From positions 1-48,856 of the forward strand of contig NZ_SMRQ01000020.1 of the NCBI RefSeq assembly GCF_004359965.1: a DNA stretch of 48,856 bases, in the 5' to 3' direction. This DNA comes from Cognatilysobacter segetis (lineage in GTDB: Bacteria > Pseudomonadota > Gammaproteobacteria > Xanthomonadales > Xanthomonadaceae). Shown here piece after piece: positions 1 to 10,411 of the stretch. The number at the start of each line of letters is the position of its first letter. Within the stretch, counting starts at the first letter, position 1. The translations under genes and the position numbers were made by a program. The notes beneath the pieces are model-generated. The model had not been told where the DNA came from and did not search any database. It worked only from the letters and a program-made list of their open reading frames with translations.

Positions 1-1274
1 CGGCGGCCGCCGCGACGACGGCGGCGATGCCCGCGCGACAGCCGCCACCCGCGCCGCGCGCGATCGAGCCCGCCGGCGCGCGGTCGGCGCTGCTGCTCGC
101 GCTGCTCGGCGGCCTCGTACTGAACCTCATGCCCTGCGTTCTGCCGGTGCTCTCGCTGAAGGCACTGTCGCTCGCCGGGAGCGGCTCGCCGGGCATCGCA
201 CGCCGGCACGCCATCGCCTACACCGCCGGGGTCGTGCTCAGCTTCGTGCTCCTCGGCGGCCTGGCGCTGGCGCTGCGCCATGCCGGCCGCGCGCTGGGCT
301 GGGGCTTCCAGCTGCAGGAGCCGGTCGTCGTCGCGCTGCTGGCACTGGTGATGTTCGCGCTCGGGCTCAGCCTGTCGGGCCTGTGGTACGTCGGCGGGCG
401 CTGGACCGGCGCCGGCCACGGCCTCGCCACGCGCGGCGGAGTTGCCGGCGACTTCTTCACCGGCGTGCTCGCCGTGGTGGTCGCCACGCCGTGCACCGCG
501 CCGTTCATGGGCGCGGCGCTCGCGTGGGCGTTCCTCGCACCGACCGCGCTGGCGATGGCCGTCTTCGTCGCGCTGGGGCTCGGGCTCGCGCTGCCCTTCA
601 TCCTCATCGGGGCGCTGCCGGGGCTGGCCACGCGGCTGCCGCGGCCCGGCGCCTGGATGGAGACCCTCAAGCAGGCGCTCGCGTTCCCGCTCTACCTCAC
701 CGCGGCGTGGCTGCTGTGGGTGCTGGGCCGCCAGCGCGGGCCCGATGCGATCGCATGGACGCTCGCCGCCGCCGTGGCGATCGCCTTCGCCGCCTGGGCC
801 TGGACGCGCGCCCGCGACCACCGCCGCGCCTGGGGTGTGGTCGCACTGGTGGTGGCGCTCGCGGGCGTCGGGGCGTCGCTGGCGACCGTGCACCGCCTGC
901 CGCCGCCATCCGCCCGTCCGGCGGCCGACGCCGGCCACGCGGTCTTCGACGAGGCGCGCCTCGCCGCCCTGCGTGCCGAGGGCCGCGTCGTCTTCGTCAA
1001 CATCACCGCCGACTGGTGCGTGAGCTGCAAGGCGAACGAACGCACCGTGCTCGGCCGACCCGCCTTCGCCAAGGCGCTCGCGGACGCGCAGGCCGTTTAC
1101 ATGGTCGGCGACTACACCGACGTGGATCCCGGCCTGACCGCCTACCTGCAACGCCACGGCGCCGTCGGCGTGCCGCTCTACGTCGTCTATCCGCGCCGTG
1201 GCGAGCCGCGCGTGCTGCCGACGCTGCTCACGCCGGCGATGGTCGCGCAGGCCCTGGCCGGCGCGTCGAAATGA
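1..1274 (+). CDS. DsbD-like thiol:disulfide reductase, 5'-truncated
   Basis: Inner-membrane protein that carries electrons from cytoplasmic thioredoxin to periplasmic thiol proteins. The frame is open to the left edge (Ala/Thr codons before the ATG at 27), so the N-terminal periplasmic domain probably lies outside the window. What is visible: a multi-spanning membrane domain starting with the family motif NLMPCVLPVL and a second membrane cysteine in ATPCTAPFMG. A C-terminal thioredoxin-like domain follows with the active site WCVSC. These are the three redox parts expected of DsbD/ScsB-type proteins. The stop overlaps the ATG of the next thioredoxin-like gene by 4 bp, so the two are translated together and probably work in one periplasmic redox pathway. 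Whether it is strictly DsbD or the related ScsB cannot be settled without the missing N-terminus. Confidence 0.88.
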   Translation, partial: AAAATTAAMPARQPPPAPRAIEPAGARSALLLALLGGLVLNLMPCVLPVLSLKALSLAGSGSPGIARRHAIAYTAGVVLSFVLLGGLALALRHAGRALGWGFQLQEPVVVALLALVMFALGLSLSGLWYVGGRWTGAGHGLATRGGVAGDFFTGVLAVVVATPCTAPFMGAALAWAFLAPTALAMAVFVALGLGLALPFILIGALPGLATRLPRPGAWMETLKQALAFPLYLTAAWLLWVLGRQRGPDAIAWTLAAAVAIAFAAWAWTRARDHRRAWGVVALVVALAGVGASLATVHRLPPPSARPAADAGHAVFDEARLAALRAEGRVVFVNITADWCVSCKANERTVLGRPAFAKALADAQAVYMVGDYTDVDPGLTAYLQRHGAVGVPLYVVYPRRGEPRVLPTLLTPAMVAQALAGASK

Positions 1275-1852
1275 AGACGCGCAACGTCGTGATCGCCGCG
1301 CTGCTGGCCGGCGCCGCAGGCGTGGCCGCCAGCCTGCTGGTGGACTCGAGCTGGCTCGCGCGGACGCGCCTCGGGCAGGCCGTCCTGCAGGCCGACAGCG
1401 CGAAATCCGGCGTGCAGCCGGGCGACCGGCTCCCCGCGTTGACCCTCGCGACGCCGTCGGGCGAGGTCCGTGACGTCGCCGCGCTGATCGACGGCCGCCC
1501 CGCCCTGATCAACCTCTGGGCCAGCTGGTGCGCGCCCTGCATCAAGGAAATGCCGGCACTCGACGCCTTCTCGCGGCGCCAGGGCGCGAACGGCGTGCAA
1601 GTGGTCGGTATCGCGCTCGACGAGGCCGAGGCCGTGCGCGCCTTTCTGCGCGCGCATCCGGTCGGCTATCCGGTCCTGATCGACGCACCCGGCCCCGCCG
1701 ACGCCGGCGCCCGCCTCGGCGATGCGCGCGGCGTGCTGCCCTACAGCGTGCTGGTCGGCGCGGACGGGCGGATCCTGCGGCAATGGGTCGGCCCACTGGA
1801 GCCCGGCGACCTCGACGAGTGGGCCGCCGCCGCGGGTCGAACGCGCGATTGA
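1271..1852 (+). CDS. TlpA/ResA-like membrane-anchored thioredoxin
   Basis: Protein of 193 aa with one N-terminal hydrophobic segment (about residues 5-20) serving as anchor or signal. A thioredoxin fold follows with active site WCAPC and the TlpA/ResA-type context [11 protein letters not shown]. The cis-proline region is seen as GVLPYSVLV. Such proteins reduce or oxidise periplasmic cysteines, often for cytochrome c maturation. The ATG overlaps the stop of the DsbD-like gene (ATGA), so it is the likely acceptor of electrons from that partner. The exact substrate cannot be read from sequence. Confidence 0.88.
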   Translation: MKTRNVVIAALLAGAAGVAASLLVDSSWLARTRLGQAVLQADSAKSGVQPGDRLPALTLATPSGEVRDVAALIDGRPALINLWASWCAPCIKEMPALDAFSRRQGANGVQVVGIALDEAEAVRAFLRAHPVGYPVLIDAPGPADAGARLGDARGVLPYSVLVGADGRILRQWVGPLEPGDLDEWAAAAGRTRD

Positions 1853-1947
1853 ATTTCGCCCAACGTCGGCGATACGGTGGCGAACGTCTGGACAGGTTTT
1901 TCGTCAGGGCGCAGACTGCCGGGCTCCGACGTCGAAAGGCCCGCGCC

Positions 1948-2415
1948 ATGGCCAAGCTGCTCGTCCTGCACGGCCCCAACCTCAACCTGCTCGGCGAGCG
2001 GGAGCCGGGGATCTACGGGCGGACCTCGCTGGCCGCCATCGACCGCGCGCTCAAGCTCGACGCCGAATCGCACGGCCACAGCCTCGAATCGATGCAGTCC
2101 AATGCCGAACACGAGCTGGTGGACCGCCTGCATGCCGCGCGCGGCGACGGCACCGAATTCATCCTGATCAATCCGGCCGGCCTCACGCACACCAGCGTGG
2201 TGCTGCGCGACGCGATCGCCGCGGTCGACCTGCCCTTCATCGAGGTGCACCTGTCGAACCCGCATGCGCGCGAGCCGTTCCGCCGCCAGAGCTACTTCAG
2301 CGACCTCGCGATGGGCGTGATCTGCGGCTTCGGCGCCGACAGCTACCGCTTCGCGATGGAAGCCGCGCTCACCTGGCTCGACAAGCGCGCCGCCGCCAAC
2401 GCCAACCGCTCCTGA
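1948..2415 (+). CDS. aroQ: Type II 3-dehydroquinate dehydratase
   Basis: Third step of the shikimate pathway: dehydration of 3-dehydroquinate to 3-dehydroshikimate, cytoplasmic dodecamer. The 155-aa length fits the family (about 145-155). Diagnostic pieces are the N-terminal [17 protein letters not shown], with the lid arginine R18 and catalytic Y23, and the [14 protein letters not shown] segment holding the catalytic histidine. The ATG at 1948 follows a GAAAGG ribosome-binding site. The frame runs much further upstream without a start that fits the family. It precedes accB and accC, the usual order in Xanthomonadaceae. Confidence 0.97.
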   Translation: MAKLLVLHGPNLNLLGEREPGIYGRTSLAAIDRALKLDAESHGHSLESMQSNAEHELVDRLHAARGDGTEFILINPAGLTHTSVVLRDAIAAVDLPFIEVHLSNPHAREPFRRQSYFSDLAMGVICGFGADSYRFAMEAALTWLDKRAAANANRS

Positions 2416-2476
2416 AACGCCGCGATCGCCCGCGAACGCGCGGCGATCGTCCCTGCATCCCAGCCCGAGGCCCGAC

Positions 2477-2956
2477 ATGGACCTGCGCAAAATCAAGAAG
2501 CTGATCGACCTGCTCGAGGCGAGCAACCTCTCCGAAATCGAGATCAAGGAAGGCGAGGAAACCGTACGCCTCGCGCGCACCACGTCGCGCCCGGTCGAGA
2601 TCGCCTACGCGCCGCCGCCGATGCAGCATGCACCCGCGCCGGCCGCCGCGCCGATGCCGATGGCCGGCCCGACCGACGCCGCGTCGGGCGGGGCCCCGAA
2701 GCCGGGCAGCGACCTGCCGGAGGGCCACGTCGTGCGCGCACCGATGGTCGGCACGTTCTACGCCTCGCCGGCGCCGGACAAGCCGGCCTTCGTGAGCGTC
2801 GGGCAGCAGGTCAAGGCCGGCGAGACGCTCGCGATCATCGAAGCCATGAAGATGTTCAACCCGATCGAGGCCGACGTCTCCGGCACCGTGCTCAAGGTGC
2901 TCGTCGAGAGCGGCCAGCCGATCGAGTTCGACCAGCCGCTGTTCGTCATTGGGTGA
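2477..2956 (+). CDS. accB: Biotin carboxyl carrier protein of acetyl-CoA carboxylase
   Basis: Carries biotin between the biotin carboxylase (AccC, next gene) and the carboxyltransferase that makes malonyl-CoA for fatty acid synthesis. The 159-aa protein has the usual layout: a short N-terminal helical segment (1-35), a Pro/Ala-rich flexible linker (about 45-80) and a C-terminal biotinyl domain. The biotinylation motif is EAMKMFN with the modified lysine at K125. Length and linker fit E. coli AccB (156 aa). A 104-bp gap separates it from accC; the two are normally one transcript. Confidence 0.97.
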   Translation: MDLRKIKKLIDLLEASNLSEIEIKEGEETVRLARTTSRPVEIAYAPPPMQHAPAPAAAPMPMAGPTDAASGGAPKPGSDLPEGHVVRAPMVGTFYASPAPDKPAFVSVGQQVKAGETLAIIEAMKMFNPIEADVSGTVLKVLVESGQPIEFDQPLFVIG

Positions 2957-3060
2957 GCAGGCGCTTTCCGGCGGCACTGCCGCCGGCCTGCGAACGCCCC
3001 TCCGCCGCGCGGCTGAGACGCCGGACCTCCGCTCGCTGAACGCCGCATTGGACCTAACCC

Positions 3061-4428
3061 ATGCTAGATAAAGTCGTCATCGCCAACCGTGGCGAAATCG
3101 CGCTGCGCATCCTGCGCGCGTGCCACGCGCTGGGCATCCGCACGGTCGCCGTGCATTCCACGGTCGACCGCAACCTCAAGCACGTCGCGATGGCGGACGA
3201 GTCGGTCTGCATCGGCCCGGCGCCGTCCGCGCAGAGCTACCTCAACATGGCGCAGATCATCGCCGCCGCCGAGGTCACCGACGCGCAGGCGATCCATCCG
3301 GGCTACGGCTTCCTCAGCGAGAACGCCGACTTCGCCGAGCGCGTCGAGCAGAGCGGCTTCATCTTCATCGGTCCGAAGGCCGACACGATCCGGCTGATGG
3401 GCGACAAGGTCGAGGCGATCCGCGCGATGAAGGGCGCGGGCGTGCCCTGCGTGCCCGGCAGCGGCGGCCCGCTCGGTGACGATGCGGCGGAGAACATGCG
3501 CATCGCCAAGGAGATCGGCTACCCGATCATCGTCAAGGCGGCGGGCGGCGGCGGCGGTCGCGGCATGCGCGTGGTGCACACCGAAGCCGCGCTGGTCACC
3601 GCCATCGAGACCACCAAGCAGGAAGCCAAGGCCGCGTTCGGCAACGACATGGTCTACATGGAGAAGTTCCTGGAGAACCCGCGCCACGTGGAGATCCAGG
3701 TGCTCGCCGACGGCCAGGGCAACGCGATCCACCTCGGCGAGCGCGACTGCTCGATGCAGCGCCGGCACCAGAAGGTCGTCGAGGAAGCGCCGGCGCCGGG
3801 CATCACGCCCGAACTGCGCGCGGAGATCGGCAAGGTCTGCGTCGAGGCCTGCATCCGCATCGGCTACCGCGGCGCGGGCACGTTCGAGTTCCTGTTCGAG
3901 AACGGGCGGTTCTACTTCATCGAAATGAACACGCGCATCCAGGTCGAGCATCCGGTGACCGAGATGGTCACGGGCATCGACCTCGTGCGCGAGCAGCTGA
4001 TGATCGCGGCCGGTCACAAGCTGTCGCTGAAGCAGGAGGACATCGTCCTCGAGGGCCATGCGATCGAGTGCCGCATCAATGCGGAAGATCCCGAGACGTT
4101 CATGCCCTGCCCCGGCCTGATCCAGCACTTCCACGCGCCGGGCGGCCCGGGCGTGCGCGTCGACAGCCACATCTACGAGGGCTATCGCGTGCCGCCGAAC
4201 TACGATTCGATGATCGGCAAGCTGATCGTGCACGGCCCCGACCGCGCGACCGCGATCGCGCGCATGCGCGTGGCGCTCAACGAGATGGTCGTCGACGGCA
4301 TCAAGACCAACATCCCGCTGCAGCAGCGCATCCTGTCCGACGCCGGCTTCCAGCAGGGCGGGCAGAACATCCACTACCTGGAAAGGCGCCTGAAAGAGCA
4401 GAAGGAGAAGGCGATCTCGATCGTCTGA
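3061..4428 (+). CDS. accC: Biotin carboxylase subunit of acetyl-CoA carboxylase
   Basis: ATP-dependent carboxylation of the biotin on AccB, first half of the acetyl-CoA carboxylase reaction. The 455 aa compare with 449 in E. coli. The N-terminal biotin carboxylase fold begins [13 protein letters not shown]. The ATP-grasp glycine-rich loop is GGGGGRGMR, and the conserved catalytic segment ends in [13 protein letters not shown]. No gap or substitution is visible in these motifs. The stop is 5 bp before prmA, so the two are co-transcribed. No strong Shine-Dalgarno sequence precedes the ATG. Confidence 0.98.
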   Translation: MLDKVVIANRGEIALRILRACHALGIRTVAVHSTVDRNLKHVAMADESVCIGPAPSAQSYLNMAQIIAAAEVTDAQAIHPGYGFLSENADFAERVEQSGFIFIGPKADTIRLMGDKVEAIRAMKGAGVPCVPGSGGPLGDDAAENMRIAKEIGYPIIVKAAGGGGGRGMRVVHTEAALVTAIETTKQEAKAAFGNDMVYMEKFLENPRHVEIQVLADGQGNAIHLGERDCSMQRRHQKVVEEAPAPGITPELRAEIGKVCVEACIRIGYRGAGTFEFLFENGRFYFIEMNTRIQVEHPVTEMVTGIDLVREQLMIAAGHKLSLKQEDIVLEGHAIECRINAEDPETFMPCPGLIQHFHAPGGPGVRVDSHIYEGYRVPPNYDSMIGKLIVHGPDRATAIARMRVALNEMVVDGIKTNIPLQQRILSDAGFQQGGQNIHYLERRLKEQKEKAISIV

Positions 4429-4433
4429 GCCCG

Positions 4434-5351
4434 ATGCCCTTCCTCGAACTCTCGCTTCCCTGCACCGAGCAGCAGCAGCCGCGCTACGAGCGCGCGCTGG
4501 AGGACGTCGGCGCGCTCGCGGTGACGCTGGTCGACGCGCATGCCGACGCGCCCGACGAGCAGGCCATCTTCGAGCCCGGCGTCGGCGAGCAGCCGCTGTG
4601 GGGCGAGATGGTGCTGACCGCGCTGTTCGAGGCCGGCACGCCGCGCGACGGGCTGATGCTGGCGCTGCACGCAACGGACGAAGGGCTCGACTGGTCGCGC
4701 GCCTCGTTCCGCGACGTCGAGGACCAGGACTGGGAACGCGCGTGGATGGACCAGTACGAGCCGCTGCAGTTCGGCGCGCGCACCTGGATCGTGCCGTCGA
4801 ACCACGAGCTGCCCGACGGTGCCGATGCGCCGGACGCGGCGGTGGTGCGCCTCGATCCCGGCCTCGCCTTCGGCAGCGGCACGCACCCGACCACCGCGCT
4901 GTGCCTGCAGTGGCTCGACGCGCTCGCGAACGACGGCGTGCTGGACGGCGCGCGCGTCCTCGATTTCGGCTGCGGCTCCGGCATCCTCGCGCTTGCCGCG
5001 TTGAAGCTCGGCGCGGCATCGGCCGTCGGCGTCGACAACGATCCGCAGGCGGTCACCGCCACGCTCGACAATGCCGAGCGCAACGGCGTCGGCGATCGCC
5101 TCGCGGTGTACCTGCCGCAGGACGAACCGGTCGCCACCTATCCGGTGGTCGTCGCCAACATCCTCGCCTCGGCGCTGATCGACCTGCGCGACGTGATTGC
5201 CGCGCGCTGCGCGCCCGGTGCGCACCTCGCGATGTCCGGCATCCTCGCCGGACAGGAGGACGAAGTCGTCGCGGCCTATGCCGACGTGCTCGACGCGATC
5301 GAGGTCGCGCGCATGGACGACTGGATGCGCGTGTCGGGTCGACGCCGCTGA
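4434..5351 (+). CDS. prmA: Ribosomal protein L11 methyltransferase
   Basis: SAM-dependent enzyme that trimethylates ribosomal protein L11. The 305-aa protein has the N-terminal L11-binding domain (about 1-60) and the characteristic linker motif ending in [16 protein letters not shown]. It then has SAM motif I as [15 protein letters not shown] and the N6-type motif VVANILA. The ATG lies 5 bp after the accC stop. The accC-prmA pairing is conserved in many gammaproteobacteria. The next gene, a zinc-ribbon DUF3426 protein, follows after 48 bp. Confidence 0.96.
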   Translation: MPFLELSLPCTEQQQPRYERALEDVGALAVTLVDAHADAPDEQAIFEPGVGEQPLWGEMVLTALFEAGTPRDGLMLALHATDEGLDWSRASFRDVEDQDWERAWMDQYEPLQFGARTWIVPSNHELPDGADAPDAAVVRLDPGLAFGSGTHPTTALCLQWLDALANDGVLDGARVLDFGCGSGILALAALKLGAASAVGVDNDPQAVTATLDNAERNGVGDRLAVYLPQDEPVATYPVVVANILASALIDLRDVIAARCAPGAHLAMSGILAGQEDEVVAAYADVLDAIEVARMDDWMRVSGRRR

Positions 5352-5389
5352 TGACCGCCGCGCCCGGCGATCCGCGCGCGGCCGTGGTG

Positions 5390-5395
5390 CAATAG
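5390..5395 (+). promoter_or_regulatory. Weak -10-like hexamer just before the DUF3426 gene
   Basis: CAATAG ends 4 nt before the ATG at 5400. If used, transcription would start at or very near the start codon and give a leaderless mRNA. It is only a weak match and has no clear -35, so this is tentative. Confidence 0.2.
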
Positions 5396-5399
5396 CCGC

Positions 5400-6197
5400 A
5401 TGTTCAAGCCCTGTCCCCAGTGCGGCTTCCTCGTCGCCCTGAGTCCCGGCCGCGAAGCCAGCCAGCGCTGCCCGCGCTGCGGCAGCGTGCTGCTGACCGA
5501 CGGCGAGCTGCAGGCCATCGAGGACGCGCCCGCGCCGCCTGCCCCGGCCGGCGTCGCGCCTACGGTCGAACCGGACGCGCCGCAGGGCACGGCGACGATC
5601 GCCCCCGCGCCGATCGCGGACCCGCCCGGGCCGGCCGCCATCGAGACCGCCGGCACGCCGCCGTCCGACGCCGTGGCGTCCATCGACGATGCGCCGCATG
5701 ACGGCCCGAGCTTCGCCCGGCGCCGCGTGCGTGCACGCCATCGCGGCCCGCGTTGGCCGTGGTGGGCCGCCGTCGGCGGCCTCGCGCTGCTGCTCGCGCT
5801 GCAACTGCTGCTGGCGCAGCGCGTGGCGCTCGCGCGCGATGCGGCCTGGCGCCCGCTCGTGCTGCGCGCCTGCGGCGTGCTGCGCTGCGACGTACCGGCC
5901 TGGCACGAGCCGCAGGCCTACGCGATGCTCGCGCGCGGCGTGCGGCCGTCGCGTCCGGGCGTGCTGCACGTGACCGCCACGGTGCGCAACGACGCGCGAT
6001 GGCCGCAGGCCGCCCCGGGTGTGGTGCTCAGCCTTGCTGACGTCGACGGCCGCGTGGTCGGTGCGCGCGCGGTGCCGCCGGCCGATTACGGCCATCGCGC
6101 CGACGCGCCGATCGCGCCGGGCGACACGCTCGACATCGCCTTCGACGTCCGCGAGCCGGGCGCGCACGTGGAATCGTTCGACTTCCAGCTGCAGTGA
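5400..6197 (+). CDS. Zinc-ribbon DUF3426 membrane protein
   Basis: Protein of 265 aa with an N-terminal zinc ribbon (C5xxC8 and a second CxxC in [10 protein letters not shown]). An acidic, Pro/Ala-rich low-complexity stretch (about 40-115) follows. There is a single membrane segment (about 120-140, after WPWWAAVGG) and a C-terminal beta-rich domain of the DUF3426 type ending in VESFDFQL. Proteins with this layout sit between prmA and fis throughout Xanthomonadaceae. Function is unknown; the zinc ribbon resembles MJ0042-type ribbons and the C-terminal domain should be periplasmic. Confidence 0.85.
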   Translation: MFKPCPQCGFLVALSPGREASQRCPRCGSVLLTDGELQAIEDAPAPPAPAGVAPTVEPDAPQGTATIAPAPIADPPGPAAIETAGTPPSDAVASIDDAPHDGPSFARRRVRARHRGPRWPWWAAVGGLALLLALQLLLAQRVALARDAAWRPLVLRACGVLRCDVPAWHEPQAYAMLARGVRPSRPGVLHVTATVRNDARWPQAAPGVVLSLADVDGRVVGARAVPPADYGHRADAPIAPGDTLDIAFDVREPGAHVESFDFQLQ

Positions 6198-6250
6198 TGC
6201 CGTCCGTCCGCGCGACCCGCGTCGCCGGGCCGCGCGCGACATCGGCGGGC

Positions 6251-6256
6251 TAGACT
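6251..6256 (+). promoter_or_regulatory. Candidate -10 element for fis
   Basis: TAGACT, preceded by GC, 26 nt upstream of the fis ATG. No convincing -35 is seen at 16-18 nt spacing. The same GC-TAnnnT pattern occurs at a similar distance before several other genes here, which is the main support. Confidence 0.4.
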
Positions 6257-6282
6257 TCGCGTCCGCCGAGCCTGCCGATCCC

Positions 6283-6570
6283 ATGAGCGCCGCCGCGTCC
6301 GACATCGCCCAGTCCGTCGTCACCGACATCCGCCCCGGCGCACGCGTGCCGCTGCGCGAGCACGTCGCGGTGTCGATCCGTCGCTTCCTCGGCGACCTCG
6401 GCGGCAGCGACATGGGCGATCTGTACGAGATCGCGCTGCGCGAGCTCGAGATCCCGCTGTTCCAGGAAGTGCTGCGCCACTGCGATGGCAACCAGAGCCG
6501 CGCGGCGCAGATGCTCGGGATCCACCGCGCGACGCTGCGCAAGAAGCTGCGCGAATACGGCCTGGCCTGA
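6283..6570 (+). CDS. fis: Fis family nucleoid-associated regulator
   Basis: Small DNA-bending protein that shapes the nucleoid and tunes stable-RNA and growth-phase promoters. The 95 aa compare with 98 in E. coli Fis. The C-terminal half carries the Fis helix-turn-helix, seen as [20 protein letters not shown], with the family ending LREYGLA. The N-terminal arm is divergent, as is usual outside Enterobacteria. It lies between the DUF3426 gene and purH. In many bacteria fis follows dusB; here the Xanthomonadaceae arrangement is seen instead. Confidence 0.93.
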   Translation: MSAAASDIAQSVVTDIRPGARVPLREHVAVSIRRFLGDLGGSDMGDLYEIALRELEIPLFQEVLRHCDGNQSRAAQMLGIHRATLRKKLREYGLA

Positions 6571-6605
6571 CGCCGCATCGCGCCGGCCGCGTGAGGACGC
6601 GCCGG

Positions 6606-6611
6606 TATAAT
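6606..6611 (+). promoter_or_regulatory. Candidate -10 element for purH
   Basis: A perfect TATAAT hexamer 28 nt before the purH ATG, in the short fis-purH gap. The -35 position is GC-rich and unlike TTGACA, so an activator or a relaxed -35 would be required. Confidence 0.5.
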
Positions 6612-6639
6612 TCGCGCTTCCCCATAGCCGCCCACGCCC

Positions 6640-8238
6640 ATGACCGCTGCCCTGACCGGCCCGTCGGTGACGATCCGCCGCGCCCTGCTGTCCGTGTCCG
6701 ACAAGACCGGCCTGCTGCCGCTCGCACAGGCGCTGGCGCGCCACGGCGTCGAACTGCTGTCCACCGGCGGCACCGCGAAGGCGCTGCGCGAGGCCGGCCT
6801 CGCGGTTAAGGACGTCAGCGACGTGACGGGCTTTCCCGAAATGATGGACGGCCGCGTCAAGACGCTGCATCCGCTGGTGCATGGCGGCCTTCTCGGCCGC
6901 GCGGGCGTGGACGATGCGGTGATGGCGCAGCACGGCATCGGCGCGATCGACCTGCTGGTGCTCAACCTGTATCCGTTCGAGAAGGTGTCCGCCGATCCGT
7001 CGAGCACGATGGAGGACATCGTCGAGAACATCGACATCGGCGGCCCGGCGATGCTGCGCTCGGCGGCGAAGAACTTCGCGCGCGTCGCGGTGGCGACCGA
7101 TCCGGCGCAGTACGACGCGATCGTCGCCGAGATGGACGCGAACGGCGGCGCGCTGTCGGGCGCCACGCGGTTCGCGTTGTCGGTGGCCGCGTTCAACCGC
7201 GTGGCGCAGTACGACGCGCGCATCAGCGACTACCTGTCGTCGATCGTCGAGGTTTCCGACGCCGGGCGCGTCTGCCGCAGCCCGTTCCCGGGCCAGAGCA
7301 ACGGCAGCTTCATCAAGGTCATGGACCTGCGCTACGGCGAGAACCCGCACCAGCAGGGCGCGTTCTACCGCGACCTGTGGCCGGTGCCCGGCACGCTCGC
7401 GACGTTCACGCAGCTGCAGGGCAAGGAACTCAGCTACAACAACCTCGCCGACGCCGATGCCGCCTGGGAATGCGTGCGCCAGTTCGAGCGTACCGCCTGC
7501 GTGATCGTGAAGCACGCCAATCCGTGCGGGGTCGCCGAGGCCGCGGACGCGCTGCAGGCGTACGAACTCGCCTACGCGACCGATCCCACGTCCGCCTTCG
7601 GCGGCATCATCGCCTTCAACCGCCCGGTTGACGGCGCGACGATGAAGACGATCCTCGATCGCCAGTTCGTCGAGGTACTGATCGCGCCGGACTACGACGA
7701 GGCCGCGCTCGCCTATGCCCGGAAGAAGGCGAACGTGCGCGTGCTGAGGATTCCGCACGGCGACGGCCGCAACAACATCGACATCAAGCGCGTCGGCTCG
7801 GGCCTGCTCATGCAGACCGCCGACATCCGCGAGGTGACGCGCGACGAGCTGAAGGTGGTGACGAAGCTCGCACCGACCGAGGCCCAGCTCGCCGACCTGC
7901 TGTTCGCCTGGCGCGTCGCCAAGTTCGTGAAGTCCAACGCGATCGTCTACGCGAAGGACCTGCGTACCGTCGGCGTCGGCGCCGGCCAGATGAGCCGCGT
8001 GTACTCGGCGCGTATCGCCGGCATCAAGGCGAACGACGCGGGGCTGGTCGTGCCGGGCTCGGTGATGGCGAGCGACGCGTTCTTCCCGGTCCGCGACGGC
8101 ATCGACGCCGCTGCGGAGGCCGGCATCAAGGCGGTCATCCAGCCCGGCGGCTCGATGCGCGACGCCGAGGTGATCGCCGCGGCCGACGAACACGGCCTCG
8201 CGATGGTGTTCACCGGCATCCGCCACTTCCGGCACTGA
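6640..8238 (+). CDS. purH: Bifunctional AICAR transformylase / IMP cyclohydrolase
   Basis: Last two steps of de novo IMP synthesis. The protein is 532 aa (E. coli 529). The N-terminal MGS-like IMP cyclohydrolase domain (about 10-150) shows [15 protein letters not shown] and [15 protein letters not shown]. The C-terminal AICAR transformylase domain shows the KHANPCG motif with the catalytic Lys/His and ends [15 protein letters not shown]-like, as [16 protein letters not shown]. The ATG is 29 nt after a TATAAT-type -10. purD, another purine gene, follows after one intervening unknown gene. Confidence 0.98.
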   Translation: MTAALTGPSVTIRRALLSVSDKTGLLPLAQALARHGVELLSTGGTAKALREAGLAVKDVSDVTGFPEMMDGRVKTLHPLVHGGLLGRAGVDDAVMAQHGIGAIDLLVLNLYPFEKVSADPSSTMEDIVENIDIGGPAMLRSAAKNFARVAVATDPAQYDAIVAEMDANGGALSGATRFALSVAAFNRVAQYDARISDYLSSIVEVSDAGRVCRSPFPGQSNGSFIKVMDLRYGENPHQQGAFYRDLWPVPGTLATFTQLQGKELSYNNLADADAAWECVRQFERTACVIVKHANPCGVAEAADALQAYELAYATDPTSAFGGIIAFNRPVDGATMKTILDRQFVEVLIAPDYDEAALAYARKKANVRVLRIPHGDGRNNIDIKRVGSGLLMQTADIREVTRDELKVVTKLAPTEAQLADLLFAWRVAKFVKSNAIVYAKDLRTVGVGAGQMSRVYSARIAGIKANDAGLVVPGSVMASDAFFPVRDGIDAAAEAGIKAVIQPGGSMRDAEVIAAADEHGLAMVFTGIRHFRH

Positions 8239-8274
8239 CGCCGGCTTCGCGCGGGGAGCGGCAGTTTCCCGCGC

Positions 8275-9045
8275 ATGCCCCGATATTCCCTGTCGCTGCT
8301 CCTCTTCGTCGCCGCGGCCGCCTCGGCGCGCGCGCCGGCACCGCCGACGACGACCGACGCCGTCGCCGACCGCGAACTGCTGCGGCTGCTGTCGTCGCAG
8401 TACGACGCCAAGGCGCGCCTGCGCGGCGGCTGGACCGCGCGCGGCGACACGGTCACGACGCGCAGCCTCTGCGCCGATTCGGGCGCGCGGCGCGGCGACC
8501 GGTTCGTCGCGGTGTGCAGCACGCCGGCGGACGTCGGCGGCGGGCGCGTCGACCTGTTCATCGTCGAGCCGCCGGCGACGCCGCGCGGGCGCGCCCGCAT
8601 CCGCGCGCGCTTCCGTGGCGTCGACCACGACCCGGCCGATGCGGTGCGATTGATGGCGATCGCGCCCGATCGGCTGGCCTTCGTCCTCGACACCACGACC
8701 CGGAGCGCCGGCCGCACGCGCGCGTCGCATTCGCTCTACGCCGAGCGCGCGGACGGCCTGCGCCGTCTTCTCACCGTCGGCACGCGCCTCGACGACACCG
8801 CGGCCTGCGCGTCCGCCGCCGGCTCGGCGGGACGGCGCTGCCGTGAGCGCCGGGTGGACCTCACCTGCACCCTGCGCGCCGATACCTCGCGCGTGGATGC
8901 GGCCGCCTGGCCGCTCGAGCTGCACGTCAGCGGGCGCCGCGGCGGCGACGCGATCGACCGCGTGCTGCCGATTCCGCACGACGCCTACGGCTACCGCGTG
9001 TCCGCGCGCGTGCTCGACACGCAGGCCTGCGACGGCACCGACTGA
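8275..9045 (+). CDS. Unrecognised secreted protein between purH and purD
   Basis: Protein of 256 aa starting with a typical signal peptide ([20 protein letters not shown], cleavage expected near residue 18-20). The mature part is rich in Arg, Asp and Ala, has six cysteines that could form disulfides (for example ACASAA...RCRERR and LTCTL) and no motif that I recognise. Codon use is strongly GC-ending like its neighbours, and the gene lies tightly between purH (37 bp) and purD (58 bp). It is therefore a real but family-restricted gene. No function is proposed; a purine-related role is not supported by a signal peptide. Confidence 0.75.
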   Translation: MPRYSLSLLLFVAAAASARAPAPPTTTDAVADRELLRLLSSQYDAKARLRGGWTARGDTVTTRSLCADSGARRGDRFVAVCSTPADVGGGRVDLFIVEPPATPRGRARIRARFRGVDHDPADAVRLMAIAPDRLAFVLDTTTRSAGRTRASHSLYAERADGLRRLLTVGTRLDDTAACASAAGSAGRRCRERRVDLTCTLRADTSRVDAAAWPLELHVSGRRGGDAIDRVLPIPHDAYGYRVSARVLDTQACDGTD

Positions 9046-9067
9046 GCGGGCGGCCGCGGCGGTCGCG

Positions 9068-9073
9068 TAAACT
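9068..9073 (+). promoter_or_regulatory. Candidate -10 element for purD
   Basis: TAAACT in the context GCGTAAACTC, 30 nt upstream of the purD ATG. No clear -35 is seen. It matches the recurring TAnnnT pattern found before fis, purH and other genes in this window. Confidence 0.4.
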
Positions 9074-9103
9074 CCCCCGTCCCCACGCAGACCCGCCACA
9101 GGC

Positions 9104-10396
9104 ATGAAGATCCTCGTCATCGGTTCCGGCGGCCGCGAGCACGCCCTCGCGTGGAAGCTGGCGCAGTCGGCGCGCATCTCGCAGGTGCTGGTGGCCCCGG
9201 GCAACGCGGGCACGGCGCGCGAGGACAAGTGCCGCAACGTCGACATCGGCGCCACCGACATCGACGCGCTGCTCGCGCTGGTGCAGCGCGAGGGCATCGC
9301 GGTCACCGTGGTCGGGCCCGAAGCGCCGCTGGTCGCGGGCGTGGTCGATCGCTTCCGCGCCGCGGGGCACCGCATCTTCGGCCCCACGGCCGCCGCCGCG
9401 CAGCTCGAGGGCAGCAAGGCCTTCGCCAAGGATTTCCTCGCCCGCCATGGCATCCCCACCGCGCATTACGCGGTGCACACCGACGTGGACGCCGCGCTCG
9501 CCTACGTGCGCGAGAAGGGCGCGCCCATCGTGGTCAAGGCCGATGGCCTGGCGGCGGGCAAGGGCGTGATCGTCGCGATGACGCAGGACGAGGCCGAGGC
9601 CGCGGTGCGCGACATGCTGGCCGGCAACGCGTTCGGCAACGCCGGCTCGCGCGTGGTCATCGAGGAATTCCTCGACGGCGAGGAAGCGAGCTTCATCTCG
9701 ATGGTCGATGGCGCGACCGCGCTGCCGATGGCCACCAGCCAGGACCACAAGCGCGTCTTCGACGGCGACACCGGCCCCAACACCGGCGGCATGGGCGCGT
9801 ACTCGCCGGCGCCCGTGGTCACCCCCGAGGTGCACGCGCGGATCATGCGCGAAGTGGTCGAGCCGACCGTGCGCGGCATGGCCGCCGACGGCGTGCCGTT
9901 CACCGGCTTCCTCTACGCCGGCCTGATGATCGACAAGGCCGGCGCGCCGAAGGTGATCGAGTTCAACGTGCGCTTCGGCGATCCGGAAACGCAGCCGGTG
10001 ATGCTGCGGCTGGCGTCGGACCTGATGGACCTTGTCGAGGCGGCGATCGCGGGCCGCCTGCACACGGTCTCCGCCGAATGGGATCCGCGCGCATCGCTCG
10101 GCGTGGTGATGGCCGCGGCGAACTATCCCGACACGCCGCGCACCGGCGACGTGATCAACCAGTGGGACGTGCCGGAGGAACCCGGCACCAAGGTGTTCCA
10201 TGCCGGCACCAAACTCGTCGGCGAACACGTCGAAACCGCCGGCGGCCGCGTGCTGTGCTGCTGCGCGCTGGGCGCCACCGTCGCGGAGGCACAGGCGCGC
10301 GCGTATTCGCTGGTCGCCGGCATTTCGTGGGACGGCGAATTCCATCGCCACGACATCGGCTGGCGCGCGATCGAACGCGAGCGCGCGGCGGGCTGA
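9104..10396 (+). CDS. purD: Phosphoribosylamine-glycine ligase
   Basis: Second step of de novo purine synthesis: joins glycine to phosphoribosylamine with ATP. The 430 aa match the family (about 430). The start motif is GSGGREHALAWKL. The ATP-grasp core has KADGLAAGKGVIVA, and the conserved MGAYSPAP and FNVRFGDPETQPVM segments follow. The C-terminal GARS domain is complete. The stop is 15 bp from the stop of the convergent sensor kinase. Confidence 0.98.
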   Translation: MKILVIGSGGREHALAWKLAQSARISQVLVAPGNAGTAREDKCRNVDIGATDIDALLALVQREGIAVTVVGPEAPLVAGVVDRFRAAGHRIFGPTAAAAQLEGSKAFAKDFLARHGIPTAHYAVHTDVDAALAYVREKGAPIVVKADGLAAGKGVIVAMTQDEAEAAVRDMLAGNAFGNAGSRVVIEEFLDGEEASFISMVDGATALPMATSQDHKRVFDGDTGPNTGGMGAYSPAPVVTPEVHARIMREVVEPTVRGMAADGVPFTGFLYAGLMIDKAGAPKVIEFNVRFGDPETQPVMLRLASDLMDLVEAAIAGRLHTVSAEWDPRASLGVVMAAANYPDTPRTGDVINQWDVPEEPGTKVFHAGTKLVGEHVETAGGRVLCCCALGATVAEAQARAYSLVAGISWDGEFHRHDIGWRAIERERAAG

Positions 10397-10411
10397 GCCC
10401 CAGCCGCCGCG

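Noticed and set aside
3064-9459. Very long minus-strand open frames opposite accC-prmA, DUF3426-purH and purH-purD
   Set aside because: They mirror strongly supported plus-strand genes, are rich in Arg, Ala, Asp and His, and have no recognisable motifs. They arise from the high GC content.
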